Shown here piece by piece: positions 16,133 through 24,859 of a stretch of DNA of 64,000 nucleotides. The translations under genes and the position numbers were made by a program. Source of the stretch: Massilia antarctica (lineage in GTDB: Bacteria > Pseudomonadota > Gammaproteobacteria > Burkholderiales > Burkholderiaceae_D); NCBI RefSeq assembly GCF_015689335.1, contig NZ_CP065053.1:1984001-2048000 (forward strand). The letters run 5' to 3'. Under the pieces are notes generated by a model, which saw only the letters and a list, made by a program, of their open reading frames with translations, made no database searches and was not told where the DNA came from. Each line of letters opens with the position of its first letter. Within the stretch, counting starts at the first letter, position 1.

Positions 16133-17218
16133 GTGTACCGACTTTTCCTCAGCTTCCTCTTCATAGGGACACTCCTTACCATGGCTTCTTGCACCTCCGC
16201 CGCCAGCGCCGCGCCGCGTTACCCGTCGCCCCAGTTCAGCGAGGGCAAATTCCGCAATCCGGTTCCCATGTTCAAGCAAAGCGCCGCCGAGATGGCCGGC
16301 CTCATGTGGACTTTTTTGACGGGCAAGAACAAGAATACCGTGCCGAGCGGCATCATCCCGGTGCAAGCACTCACCCGCGCCCAATTGCTGGCTGCGCCCG
16401 ACAATACCCTGTTCCGCCTCGGCCATTCGACCCTGCTGCTCAAGCTCGACAACGCCTTTTACCTGACTGATCCGGTGTTTTCCAAGCGTGCTTCGCCGGT
16501 GCAGTGGGCCGGCCCCGCGCGCTTTCACCAGCCGCCGATCAGCATCGAAGAACTGCCGCCGCTCAAGGCCGTGATCCTCTCGCACGACCATTACGACCAC
16601 CTCGACCATGCCTCGATCCTGGCGCTGGCGGCAAAGACGGAACAATTCCTCACTCCCCTCGGCGTGGGCGACCGCCTGGTAGCTTGGGGCATCGATGGCG
16701 CCAAGGTGAGCCAGCTCGACTGGTGGCAGGAACGCAAAGTGGGTAATGTGCGCCTGGTCGCCACCCCGGCGCAGCACTTTTCCGGGCGCGGCGTGAGCGA
16801 TGGCAATTCGACCCTGTGGGCCTCCTGGGTGTTCGAGCACAAGGATTTGCGCGTCTTTTTTAGTGGCGATACCGGTTATTTCGACGGTTTCAAGGCCATC
16901 GGCGAGAAATTCGGCTCCTTCGACGTGGCCATGCTGGAAACCGGCGCGTATGACAAGCAATGGCCGGACGTCCACATGCAGCCGGAAGAAACCTTGCAAG
17001 CCTTTCTCGACCTCAAGGGAAAATGGTTGATGCCGGTGCATAACGGCACCTTCGACCTCGGCCTGCATGCCTGGCACGAACCCTTCGACCGCATCGCCGC
17101 GCTCGCCAACGCGCGCGGGGTGCCCCTGACCACCCCCGAAATGGGGCAGGCGCTCGATCTGAAGGCGCCCACAGCGGGCGCGGCGTGGTGGAAACGGGTC
17201 GATCCCGCACCGGGCTGA
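16133..17218 (+). CDS. MBL-fold metallo-hydrolase lipoprotein (NAPE-PLD/UlaG-like)
   Basis: 361 residues from a GTG start at 16133. The start gives a lipoprotein signal peptide (MYRLFLSFLFIGTLLTMASC) with lipobox Cys at residue 20. The metallo-beta-lactamase fold is marked by HSTLLLKLDNAFYLTDP, the zinc motif LSHDHYDHLDH, TPAQHFSGRG, FSGDTGYFDGF and a last His in VHNGTFDLGLH. The family includes N-acylphosphatidylethanolamine phospholipase D and lactonase-like enzymes; an envelope phosphodiesterase is plausible. It is divergent from a TetR regulator that likely controls it. A later ATG at codon 16 would remove the signal and is less likely. Confidence 0.82.
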   Translation: MYRLFLSFLFIGTLLTMASCTSAASAAPRYPSPQFSEGKFRNPVPMFKQSAAEMAGLMWTFLTGKNKNTVPSGIIPVQALTRAQLLAAPDNTLFRLGHSTLLLKLDNAFYLTDPVFSKRASPVQWAGPARFHQPPISIEELPPLKAVILSHDHYDHLDHASILALAAKTEQFLTPLGVGDRLVAWGIDGAKVSQLDWWQERKVGNVRLVATPAQHFSGRGVSDGNSTLWASWVFEHKDLRVFFSGDTGYFDGFKAIGEKFGSFDVAMLETGAYDKQWPDVHMQPEETLQAFLDLKGKWLMPVHNGTFDLGLHAWHEPFDRIAALANARGVPLTTPEMGQALDLKAPTAGAAWWKRVDPAPG

Positions 17219-17262
17219 GAATAATTTGCCACAAGGTCGCGTTATTGCCACAAACCAAGGTC

Positions 17263-17382
17263 ATGCACCAACAAAGGGTTTTGCTATAAATCGGGTCGTT
17301 TGCGATGTGTTTCTTAGCTCATATGCACCAACATAGATCTTTCATAACTGTTATGCAGTTTGTGAATGCAATATGTTGGTGC
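17263..17382. promoter_or_regulatory. Three copies of an ATGCACCAACA-type element in a 322-bp gap
   Basis: ATGCACCAACA occurs at 17263-17273 and again at 17323-17333, 60 bp apart, and its inverted form ATGTTGGTGC at 17373-17382, about 140-275 bp before the TonB-like gene. The half-site TGCACCA...TGGTGC resembles enterobacterial-type NtrC boxes. No clear sigma54 promoter is seen downstream. The 17219-17540 gap is AT-richer than its flanks and holds no gene. Confidence 0.4.
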
Positions 17383-17540
17383 GGAGCAATAAGTTATGCG
17401 CAACTCGTATATCCGCCATTGGGATAATAAATGCAGAAAATATGCTGCGGCGCAGTATATTTTGAACTGTCAGCTGGCTACGCAGCAGACGATTCGGGCG
17501 CCAGAAGCGCCGAATTTATCCATATCCCTCTGGAGGTTTT

Positions 17541-17894
17541 ATGTTTGCCACTACCCGTTTTGCCACCGTACTGTCCGCGACCTTACTGTGCCTGAGCGCG
17601 ACCCAGGCCATGGCTGAAGACCGCCCGGCCCGCCTCGACGTAGCCGGCTGCGAAAAACCTGAATTCCCGATTCGCTGGCAGGATGACGGGGAAGGCGGCA
17701 CCGTGACCGTCGCTTACCTGGTCGATACCGATGGCAAGGTCGTGCAGTCGAAAGTGCTTGAGTCGAGCGGCGCGGTGCGCGTCGATCGTGCCTCGGTCCG
17801 CGCTGGCGCCCGCTGCAAGTTTGAACCCGGTGCGAAAGACGGCCAGGCTGCGCTGGCTTGGGCCAAGGTCAAGTATTCCTGGGTCGTCGAGTAA
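17541..17894 (+). CDS. Periplasmic TonB C-terminal-domain protein
   Basis: 117 residues with a good ribosome binding site (CTGGAGGTTTT) and a cleavable signal peptide (about 25 residues, ending AMAED). The mature part is a TonB_C-like domain: VTVAYLVDTDGKVVQSKVLE, SSGAVRVDRASV. Unlike true TonB it has no retained membrane anchor or Pro-rich spacer, so it is more likely an accessory periplasmic protein than an energy transducer. It converges with the TonB-dependent receptor gene, which suggests a linked role without proving it. Confidence 0.7.
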   Translation: MFATTRFATVLSATLLCLSATQAMAEDRPARLDVAGCEKPEFPIRWQDDGEGGTVTVAYLVDTDGKVVQSKVLESSGAVRVDRASVRAGARCKFEPGAKDGQAALAWAKVKYSWVVE

Positions 17895-17901
17895 ATGGGC
17901 A

Positions 17902-17940
17902 TGGCCCCGGCGTGGACAAGCACTCTGTCCACGCCTGCCA
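17902..17940. terminator. Hairpin between convergent genes, probable bidirectional transcript end
   Basis: GGCGTGGACA (17909-17918) and TGTCCACGCC (17926-17935) form a perfect 10-bp stem with a 7-nt loop; TGGC/GCCA outside extend it. It lies exactly between the stops of the TonB-like gene and the receptor gene. The T-run is weak. Confidence 0.5.
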
Positions 17941-17946
17941 TCTGAT

Positions 17947-20388
17947 TTAGAACCGGTACAGTACCGATGCCTCCACCGCGCGCCCGAAAATCGGCCGTGC
18001 ATTGATCGGACCGCTGCTCTGCGCCCCGGTCAGGCGAGAATTTCCTTCTGTCAGCCCCAGTTCATTGCTCAGGTTCGTGCCCGCGAGCCGGAATTCCCAA
18101 TGCGCGCCCATCGATGCCAGGATGCCGGCGTCCACCGTTTTATACGACGGCAAGTAAGACAGGTTGGCCTGGTCGGCCCAGCGGCTGCCCACATGCGCGT
18201 AGGTCCCGTACAGTTTGATTGAATTGTCGCCCATGGGAATGCGGTAGCTTGGCGACAGGCGGAACTGCATCTTCGGCTGGCGCTGCACCAGCTTGCCAGC
18301 AATCGCCGGATTGTCGCGGTATTTGGATTCCTGGTAATTGCCCATCAAGCTCACTTGCAGGTTTTTCACCGGGCGCACGGCCAGCTCGAACTCCACGCCA
18401 TGCCCGCGCGAACCACTCACCGAGTTCAGCACCGAATCGGTCGTGATCTGCTGGAACGAAATGCCGGTAAAGTCCGTGTAAAAGGCGTTGATGTACGCAC
18501 TGTACATCGCGCCCACGGTCTTGAAGCCGACTTCGTACTGGGTCGCTTTCGGCGTCGGCACGCCCTTGCGGTCGTTCAGCGCGGCCTGGGTGCCGGCGTT
18601 GCGCATGTCGTCGAAATAGATGAAGGTGTGGCCGGTATTGGCGCGCGCAAACACGCTCATATCCTTGGACAACTTGTAGATGCCGCCCACGGTGAAGGAA
18701 TTGACGCTGTCGTCGCGGCTGAGCTGGGTATTGGTGCCGGTCGGCACCGAGGTGCCGTTGTTGTACACCGTCAGCGGATTTGTATCCGTATCCATCGAGG
18801 TCAGGTTAGAAATCGTCGCTTTCAGGCTCTGCTTTTCACGGCGCGCGCCCGCATCCACCTTGATCTGCTCGTTGATTTTCCATTCATTGGCGACGAACAG
18901 GGCGGTATTGTTGCCCTTGTAGGCAGCCACCGGCGCATAAAATACATTGCCGTCCACCCCATTGCGCGAGACGATGGTGCCGTTCGTCAGTTGCACATTG
19001 ATCAGGCTAGCGTTGGGCGTGGCCGTCATCAGATGGCTGTTGCCCAGATACCATTCGTCATTTGACTTGTAGCGGGCCACATACGCGCCGATGGTCGTCG
19101 TATTGTTCTTGAGTAGCTCTTTGCTCATGCGGAATTCATCGGTGAACGAGCTCAGCTTCTTCTCGACCGACCACAATCCGGCCTGCACCACTTGCTGGTT
19201 GGGATCGACCGTACCGCCTTTCAGGTAGGTGATGCTGCCCGAGCCGCTTGCCGCCCCGGGATTGTGGGTGGCGTTGGCATTGGCCAGGTAGGCTGCGGCC
19301 GTCAGTGGGTTATTCCCGGTGAACATCGAGATCGTGTTCAGGTCGCCGCTGAAGTAATTCGCCTTGTTCGACACATCCCAGCCGCCCAGTTTTTGCTCGT
19401 ACTCGGCGCCGAACACGGTCGCATCCATGCCGCGCCCGTCCGCCAGGTCGCGCGTGAGGGTTTTGCCGGGTGCCGCATCGATGGTGAAGTGGCGCATTTC
19501 ATTGCTCATCAGGGTGCCGGTGCGCGGATCGAAGCCGGGAAACTCCGTGATCGTGCGCCCGTTGTCGCTCGAAATGAGCGGCACGCCCGTGTAAAACGCA
19601 TTCTTGTCCTTGGTGGTGCGCACGTAGGCGGTCACTTCGCCTTCGTCGAGCTTGCGCGTGAGCGAGGCGGTCAGCTGCTTGCCATCGTCGGCCTTGAACT
19701 GGGGATCGCGCACGCCCTGGGTCTGGCGCGCGAAGCCGCCGATGGTCCCGTACCAGCCATCGGCAATCTTGCCGCCGACAAAACCGTCGAGCCGGCGCAG
19801 CTTGCCGGTGCCGGTGGTAAAGCGCAGGGTGGCTTCCGGCGTATCGTCGCCCTTCTTGAGGATGAAGTTCATCGTCGCGCCCGGCTGGCCGACCGAGTAA
19901 ATCGTGCTCGGTCCGCCGCGCAGCACTTCGACCCGCGCCACGGTGTCGTCCAGGCGGAACGCGGACGATCCCTCGAAGAACGACAGCACCGGCACCGGAT
20001 ACAGGGGATTGCCGTTCATTTGCACCGATACGAAGGGCGAATCGCTACCGGACGGAAAGCCGCGCACCTCGATGTTCGCGCCCGACTGGCCGCCGGTCGA
20101 CTCCGCATACACACCTGGCACGAGTTTGAGCACGTCGGCCGTGCTGCTCGGCGAGGCCGATTTGAGCTGTTCCTCATTTGCCGTCGTGATCGAAAAGCTG
20201 GTGTCGATCTTGCGCGTGCCGCGCGCCGAGGCGGTGCCGGTCACCACCACCTGGGCGATTTCGGTCGCCACCGCATCAGGCGCCGCCGGGGCAGGAGGCG
20301 AAGCCTGGCCGGCTGCCTGGGCCTGGTTCATCAGGGTCAGCACGGCCAGCGTGACTGAGGAAAGCAGGAAGTGCTTGTGACTGTTCAT
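17947..20388 (-). CDS. TonB-dependent outer membrane receptor
   Basis: 813 residues from ATG at 20388 (a longer frame exists, but only this start gives a signal peptide, MNSHKHFLLSSVTLAVLTLM...AQA). After a Pro/Ala stretch comes the TonB box region (ATEIAQVVVTGTASARGTRK), a plug domain with VRGFPSGSDSPFVSVQMNG and VARVEVLRGGPSTIYS, then a 22-strand barrel ending in the aromatic VEASVLYRF. It imports a bulky substrate across the outer membrane. The divergent LacI gene with paired operators and the adjacent GH65 phosphorylase locus point to an alpha-linked oligosaccharide as substrate; this is inference. No SusD-like partner is present. Confidence 0.88.
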   Translation of the reverse strand: MNSHKHFLLSSVTLAVLTLMNQAQAAGQASPPAPAAPDAVATEIAQVVVTGTASARGTRKIDTSFSITTANEEQLKSASPSSTADVLKLVPGVYAESTGGQSGANIEVRGFPSGSDSPFVSVQMNGNPLYPVPVLSFFEGSSAFRLDDTVARVEVLRGGPSTIYSVGQPGATMNFILKKGDDTPEATLRFTTGTGKLRRLDGFVGGKIADGWYGTIGGFARQTQGVRDPQFKADDGKQLTASLTRKLDEGEVTAYVRTTKDKNAFYTGVPLISSDNGRTITEFPGFDPRTGTLMSNEMRHFTIDAAPGKTLTRDLADGRGMDATVFGAEYEQKLGGWDVSNKANYFSGDLNTISMFTGNNPLTAAAYLANANATHNPGAASGSGSITYLKGGTVDPNQQVVQAGLWSVEKKLSSFTDEFRMSKELLKNNTTTIGAYVARYKSNDEWYLGNSHLMTATPNASLINVQLTNGTIVSRNGVDGNVFYAPVAAYKGNNTALFVANEWKINEQIKVDAGARREKQSLKATISNLTSMDTDTNPLTVYNNGTSVPTGTNTQLSRDDSVNSFTVGGIYKLSKDMSVFARANTGHTFIYFDDMRNAGTQAALNDRKGVPTPKATQYEVGFKTVGAMYSAYINAFYTDFTGISFQQITTDSVLNSVSGSRGHGVEFELAVRPVKNLQVSLMGNYQESKYRDNPAIAGKLVQRQPKMQFRLSPSYRIPMGDNSIKLYGTYAHVGSRWADQANLSYLPSYKTVDAGILASMGAHWEFRLAGTNLSNELGLTEGNSRLTGAQSSGPINARPIFGRAVEASVLYRF

Positions 20389-20557
20389 CGTTATGCTCGC
20401 TTTTTTATCGTGTGTTCTTGTTAAAATCCGTCTCCAGGACTGGCTGGCCAAGGGCCGGCCGCATGCATGTCCACTTTCTTTCCCCACCTTGCCGCACCTC
20501 GGGCTCGTCTGCAATTGATTAGGATGGCAAGAAAAGACAAATCATTGAAACAAGAAA

Positions 20558-20592
20558 TGATATCGATGTCAATCTAAATGTTATCGATGTCA
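20558..20592. promoter_or_regulatory. Two tandem LacI-type operators between the receptor and regulator genes
   Basis: TGATATCGATGTCA at 20558-20571 and TGTTATCGATGTCA at 20579-20592 are near-palindromes of the form TGACATCGATGTCA, 21 bp apart (two helical turns). They lie in the divergent gap, 170-204 bp before the receptor start and 76 bp before the LacI start, so the adjacent regulator probably controls both directions. Confidence 0.6.
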
Positions 20593-20667
20593 TTTGGTCT
20601 GTGGCGTGGCGTAAACCTGTCATAATGCGGCAGTGTCGTTGTTTTCCTACCAAAATTGAGCGTTTCC

Positions 20668-21705
20668 ATGGCCGCAAACAAGGCTGCAAGCAAGACTGCC
20701 GCGCCGGCAGCAAGCACGATCGCGCCGCGCAAGAACGACGCCGCCCTGACGATGGAAGACCTCGCCAGCCTGGCGGGCGTTTCCACGATCACGGTATCGC
20801 GCGCCTTGCGCGACAGCCCGCTGGTGACGGAGAAAACGCGCGAAAAAATCCGCCGCATCGCCGACGAGCAGGGCTACCGCCTGAACATCAGCGCGCGCAA
20901 CCTGCGCATGCGGCGCAGCTATTCGGTCGCGGTGGTGGTCGAAATGACACCAGTGAAGGGCCGCCCCATGTCCGACCCGTATCCGCTCGAACTGTTGGGC
21001 GGCATCACCCAGGAACTGACCACGGCGGGCTACAGCGTGGTGCTCACCTCCAAGCAGTTGATGGACACCGCTCCGGTGCAGGGCGCCGACGGCCTGATTT
21101 TGCTCGGCCAGGGCTCGCACGGCGAAGCGGTGCGCTTCCTGCAAAAAGCCGGACTGCCGCTGGTGGTGTGGGGAGCTCCCGAAAGCGGCGCCATCGTGGT
21201 CGGCAGCGACAATCGCCGCGGCGGCGCCAGCGTGGCCGAACGCTTCCTCGCGCAGGGCCGGCGCAAGCTGGTGTTCCTGGGCGACGTCGACCACGCCGAA
21301 GTCGAGGAGCGCTGCGCCGGCTTTATCGACGCGCTGGGCGGGCAGGGCACGGTCCACATCATCCGCCCCAAGGCCTTTACTTTCGAGTCGGGCTTCGACA
21401 GCATGACCGCGCTGCTCAAGAAAAAGGGCCACGCTTTCGATGGCGTGTTTGCCGCCAGCGACCTGCTGGCCATGGGCGCGATCCGCGCGCTCACCGAACA
21501 CCAGTTGCGCGTGCCGGACGACGTGTCGGTCATCGGCTACGACGACACACCAGGCGCGGCCAGTTTCGTGCCGCCGCTGACCAGCGTGCACCAGTACCTG
21601 CGCGACGGCGGCGTACTGCTCGCCAAAAAAATGCTGGCGCTGATGAACGGCGAGCAGGTGGAGTCCGAAATGCTGCCGACCACCCTGATCGCCCGCCAGA
21701 CCTGA
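20668..21705 (+). CDS. LacI-family transcriptional regulator
   Basis: 345 residues from ATG 20668 (a TTG four codons earlier is possible). An unusual 30-residue Ala/Lys-rich N-terminal extension precedes the helix-turn-helix TMEDLASLAGVSTITVSRAL and hinge NISARNLRMRRSYSVAVVV; the periplasmic-binding-protein-like sensor follows, with GADGLILLG, VFAASDLLAMGAIRAL and VSVIGYDDTPGAASFVPPLT. It probably binds the two operators upstream and senses a sugar from the adjacent pathway. It is divergent from the receptor gene and 114 bp upstream of the GH65 operon. Confidence 0.88.
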   Translation: MAANKAASKTAAPAASTIAPRKNDAALTMEDLASLAGVSTITVSRALRDSPLVTEKTREKIRRIADEQGYRLNISARNLRMRRSYSVAVVVEMTPVKGRPMSDPYPLELLGGITQELTTAGYSVVLTSKQLMDTAPVQGADGLILLGQGSHGEAVRFLQKAGLPLVVWGAPESGAIVVGSDNRRGGASVAERFLAQGRRKLVFLGDVDHAEVEERCAGFIDALGGQGTVHIIRPKAFTFESGFDSMTALLKKKGHAFDGVFAASDLLAMGAIRALTEHQLRVPDDVSVIGYDDTPGAASFVPPLTSVHQYLRDGGVLLAKKMLALMNGEQVESEMLPTTLIARQT

Positions 21706-21729
21706 TCTTCCCGACAAAATCTAAATAAA

Positions 21730-21784
21730 TTGACTTTTCAAACCGATTTGAAATAGACTCGGCTCGAATTCAAACCGGTTTGAA
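21730..21784 (+). promoter_or_regulatory. Promoter and two operators of the GH65 operon
   Basis: TTGACT (21730-21735) and TAGACT (21754-21759) form a sigma70-like promoter with 18-bp spacing. TTCAAACCGATTTGAA fills the spacer (21737-21752) and the perfect palindrome TTCAAACCGGTTTGAA lies just downstream (21769-21784), 32 bp centre to centre. The AAACCGGTTT core differs from the TGACATCGATGTCA sites upstream of the first LacI gene, so a different LacI protein, most likely the one at 26141, should bind here. Confidence 0.7.
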
Positions 21785-21819
21785 ACGACAATTTCAAAAG
21801 ACAGACAAAGGACAAACCC

Positions 21820-24165
21820 GTGCCGCACGCAAGTATCCCCCACGCTCTCCCGACCGATCCATGGTGCCTTCGCGAGACCTTCTTCGACCCCGCCACACAT
21901 TTTTTGAACGAGACCCTGTTCGCCCTCGGTAACGGCTACATTGGCCTGCGCGGCACGCCGGAAGAAGGCTACAGCGGCCCGGCCGGCACCTCGCTCGACG
22001 GCACCTACCTCAATGGCTTCTATGAGTCCGAACCGATCGTCTATCCGGAAGCCGCCTTCGGCCTCGCCAAGACCAACCAGTTCATGCTCAACGTGCCGAA
22101 CGCGAAAGGCATCGAAGTCTGGCTCGGCGACGAACGCTTCGACCCGCTGCAAGGCACGCTCGATCGTTACGAGCGCGTGCTCGACTTTCGCACCGGCGTG
22201 CTGCGGCGCAGCCTGGAATGGACTTCCCCGAGCGGCAAGCGCCTTGGGCTGGTCACGCGGCGCGTGGTCTCGCTGGCCGACAAGCACCTGTTCGCGCTCG
22301 ATGTTGAACTGACCGCGCTCAATTTCTCCGGCCAGGTACGCGTGGTATCGAGCATCGACGGGGCTGTGCGCAACCAGGAAGCCGGCGACGATCCGCGTAT
22401 CGGTTCGGCCGTATCGGGTCCCGCGCTGCGCCTGCTGTCGGTGGAGCAGGGCGCCACGACATCGAGCCTCACCCAGCGCACCCACAACAGCGGCTTTACC
22501 CTGGTGAGCGCGATCGATACCGTGGCCGCGGTGGCAGGCAGCGCGAGCCGCCAGGAGCTGGCGGCCAGCCACAGTTTCACGTTCAACCTGGATGTGATGC
22601 TGCCGCAAGCCCTGACCAAGTACGGCGTCTATTTTTCGTCGCGCGACTATCCCGAAGCTGAACTCGCGGGCTTCGCCAGCGCCGCGCTGACCAAGGCCAA
22701 AGCCGACGGATTCGAGGCTCTGTGCGCGCGCCAGGCCGCGTACCTGGCCGACTTCTGGGACCGTGCCGACGTGGAGATCGCCGGCGACGACGCACTCCAG
22801 CAAGGCATCCGCTTTAACCAGTTCCACCTGCTGCAATCGGTCGGCCGCGACGGCAAGACCAACATCGCCGCCAAGGGCGTGACCGGCGAAGGCTACGAAG
22901 GCCACTACTTCTGGGATACGGAGATCTACATTTTCCCGTTTTTCTTGTACAGCAAACCGGAGATCGCCAAGCAGCTGCTGGCCTACCGCTACGCCGGTCT
23001 TGAGCAGGCCCGCGCGCGCGCGCGCCAGATGTCGCATGCCAAAGGCGCGCTGTATCCGTGGCGTACCATCGCCGGCGAAGAGTGCTCCGCCTACTTCCCG
23101 GCCGGGACCGCGCAGTACCACATCAACGCCGATATCGCCTACTCCATCAAGCTGTATCTGGACGCCACCGGGGACCTCGATTACATGGCGTCGGCCGGCG
23201 CCGAAATCGTGCTGGAGACCGCGCGCATCTGGATCGGCATCGGCAACTACGACCGGGCCGGGCGCTTCTGCATCAACGAAGTGACGGGCCCCGACGAATA
23301 TACGGCGCTGGTCAACAACAACTACTATACCAACGCCATGGCGCAGATGCACTTGCGCTTCGCGGCGGAGATTGTCGACACCCTGCGCGGCGCGCGGGCG
23401 CACGACTTCGAGCGCATCGCGCAAGCCATCGGCCTTGACGACGCCGAACCAGCCGCCTGGCGCCGCGCCGCCGGCCGCATGGCGCTGCCCTACGACGCCG
23501 CCCTCGGCATCCACGAGCAGGACGACAGCTTCCTCGGCAAGAAGCCATGGGATTTCGCCGCCACGCCGAAGGAAAATTATCCGCTGCTGCTCAATTACCA
23601 CCCGCTGGTGATCTACCGCCACCAGGTCTGCAAGCAGGCCGACGTGGTGCTGGCGCTGCTGCTGCTGTCCGACCAGTTCACCCAGGACGACAAGAAGCGC
23701 GACTTCGACTATTACGAAGCGGTGACCACGCACGACTCGTCGCTGTCGTCCTGCATCTTCAGCATCATCGCCTCGGAAGTGGGCTACCACGACAAGGCCT
23801 ACGACTACTTCATGGAGACCGCGCGCCTGGACCTGGACGACACGCACGGGAACACCCACTACGGCGTGCACACGGCGGCCATGGCCGGCACCTGGATGGG
23901 CGTGGCCTACGGCTTCGCCGGCATGCGCGTGACCGACGGCGCGTTGCGCTTCGCGCCCACCCTGCCGGCGCGCTGGCAGCACTACCAGTTCCAGATTCAC
24001 ATCCGCGGCGCGCTGCTGCAGGTGCGCGTCGACACGAGCCACGCGCGCTATACCTTGCTGGAAGGCGAAGCGCTGGGGCTGACCCATTGCGGCGAGCGCG
24101 TGGCGCTGACCCGCGCCGCGCCATCGATATCGATCGCGCGTTCCATCCAGGAGGAAAAGGCATGA
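21820..24165 (+). CDS. Glycoside hydrolase family 65 phosphorylase (alpha-glucobiose phosphorylase)
   Basis: 781 residues from a GTG start. Domain order is that of GH65: N-terminal beta-sandwich (ETLFALGNGYIGLRGTPEEG), linker, (alpha/alpha)6 barrel with TGEGYEGHYFWDTEIYIFPF, and a C-terminal beta-sheet. The TGPDEY motif near residues 489-494 carries the general acid; phosphate-binding residues lie in the HHDSS-like segment TTHDSSLSSCIFSI. The enzyme splits maltose, trehalose, kojibiose or nigerose with phosphate, releasing glucose and beta-glucose 1-phosphate. The next gene, overlapping by ATGA, is the mutase for that product. Which disaccharide is used cannot be decided from motifs alone. 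Cytoplasmic. Confidence 0.9.
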   Translation: MPHASIPHALPTDPWCLRETFFDPATHFLNETLFALGNGYIGLRGTPEEGYSGPAGTSLDGTYLNGFYESEPIVYPEAAFGLAKTNQFMLNVPNAKGIEVWLGDERFDPLQGTLDRYERVLDFRTGVLRRSLEWTSPSGKRLGLVTRRVVSLADKHLFALDVELTALNFSGQVRVVSSIDGAVRNQEAGDDPRIGSAVSGPALRLLSVEQGATTSSLTQRTHNSGFTLVSAIDTVAAVAGSASRQELAASHSFTFNLDVMLPQALTKYGVYFSSRDYPEAELAGFASAALTKAKADGFEALCARQAAYLADFWDRADVEIAGDDALQQGIRFNQFHLLQSVGRDGKTNIAAKGVTGEGYEGHYFWDTEIYIFPFFLYSKPEIAKQLLAYRYAGLEQARARARQMSHAKGALYPWRTIAGEECSAYFPAGTAQYHINADIAYSIKLYLDATGDLDYMASAGAEIVLETARIWIGIGNYDRAGRFCINEVTGPDEYTALVNNNYYTNAMAQMHLRFAAEIVDTLRGARAHDFERIAQAIGLDDAEPAAWRRAAGRMALPYDAALGIHEQDDSFLGKKPWDFAATPKENYPLLLNYHPLVIYRHQVCKQADVVLALLLLSDQFTQDDKKRDFDYYEAVTTHDSSLSSCIFSIIASEVGYHDKAYDYFMETARLDLDDTHGNTHYGVHTAAMAGTWMGVAYGFAGMRVTDGALRFAPTLPARWQHYQFQIHIRGALLQVRVDTSHARYTLLEGEALGLTHCGERVALTRAAPSISIARSIQEEKA

Positions 24166-24806
24166 GCAGGTTCAAGGCAGTGATTTTCGATCTCGATGGT
24201 GTCATCACCGACACCGCGCATTATCATTACCTGGCGTGGAAGCGGCTGGCCGAATCGGAAGGCGTGCATTTCGACGAAGCGTTCAACGAGCAGCTGAAAG
24301 GCATCGACCGTATGGGATCGCTCAATCTGATCCTGGCCGGCGCCGCGCGCAGCTACAGCGATGAACAAAAGCTGGCGCTGGCCGAAGCCAAGAACCGCCA
24401 CTATCAGGAACTGATCGCCACCATGTCGGCGGCCGACCTGCTGCCGGGCGCGGTCGAGGCGCTGGCGGCGGTACGCGCGGCGGGCTTGCGCATCGGCCTT
24501 GCCTCGGTGAGCAAGAACGCGTTCACGGTGCTCGAACGACTCGGCATCCGCGATCGTTTCGACTACGTGGTCGATGCCGCGCTGATCGCCAACAGCAAGC
24601 CGCATCCGGAGATTTTCCTGACGGCGGCGCGTGAACTGGGCGTGACGCCGGGCGACTGCCTTGGCGTGGAAGATGCGGTGGCCGGCGTGGCGTCGATCCA
24701 GAGCGCCGGCATGTGGGCACTCGGTATCGGCAGCCCGGACGTGCTCACGCAAGCCGACCGGGTCATCCCGGCGCTGGACCGCTTCAAGCTGGAGGATTAC
24801 CGGTAA
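24162..24806 (+). CDS. pgmB: Beta-phosphoglucomutase
   Basis: 214 residues, HAD superfamily. The nucleophile/acid motif is FDLDGVITDTAHYHYLAWKR, the cap contains GIDRMGSLNLIL, motif II is GLASVSKNA, and the metal site GVEDAVAGVASIQSAGM. The normal length and cap residues fit beta-phosphoglucomutase, which converts beta-glucose 1-phosphate to glucose 6-phosphate. The start overlaps the GH65 stop (ATGA) after a strong AGGAGG-like site, so the two are coupled and of the same pathway. Confidence 0.92.
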   Translation: MSRFKAVIFDLDGVITDTAHYHYLAWKRLAESEGVHFDEAFNEQLKGIDRMGSLNLILAGAARSYSDEQKLALAEAKNRHYQELIATMSAADLLPGAVEALAAVRAAGLRIGLASVSKNAFTVLERLGIRDRFDYVVDAALIANSKPHPEIFLTAARELGVTPGDCLGVEDAVAGVASIQSAGMWALGIGSPDVLTQADRVIPALDRFKLEDYR

Positions 24807-24859
24807 GCGTCCAGCAGGTCCGTCGTAGAACACAGAATAAAAAATACAATGGAGACAGC

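Noticed and set aside
17947..20514. The longer 855-codon reading of the TonB-dependent receptor
   Set aside because: Its first 42 residues have no signal character; the ATG at 20388 gives a proper signal peptide.
21721..24087. A 788-codon minus-strand open frame
   Set aside because: Antisense shadow of the GH65 gene, which has all family motifs and an operon context.
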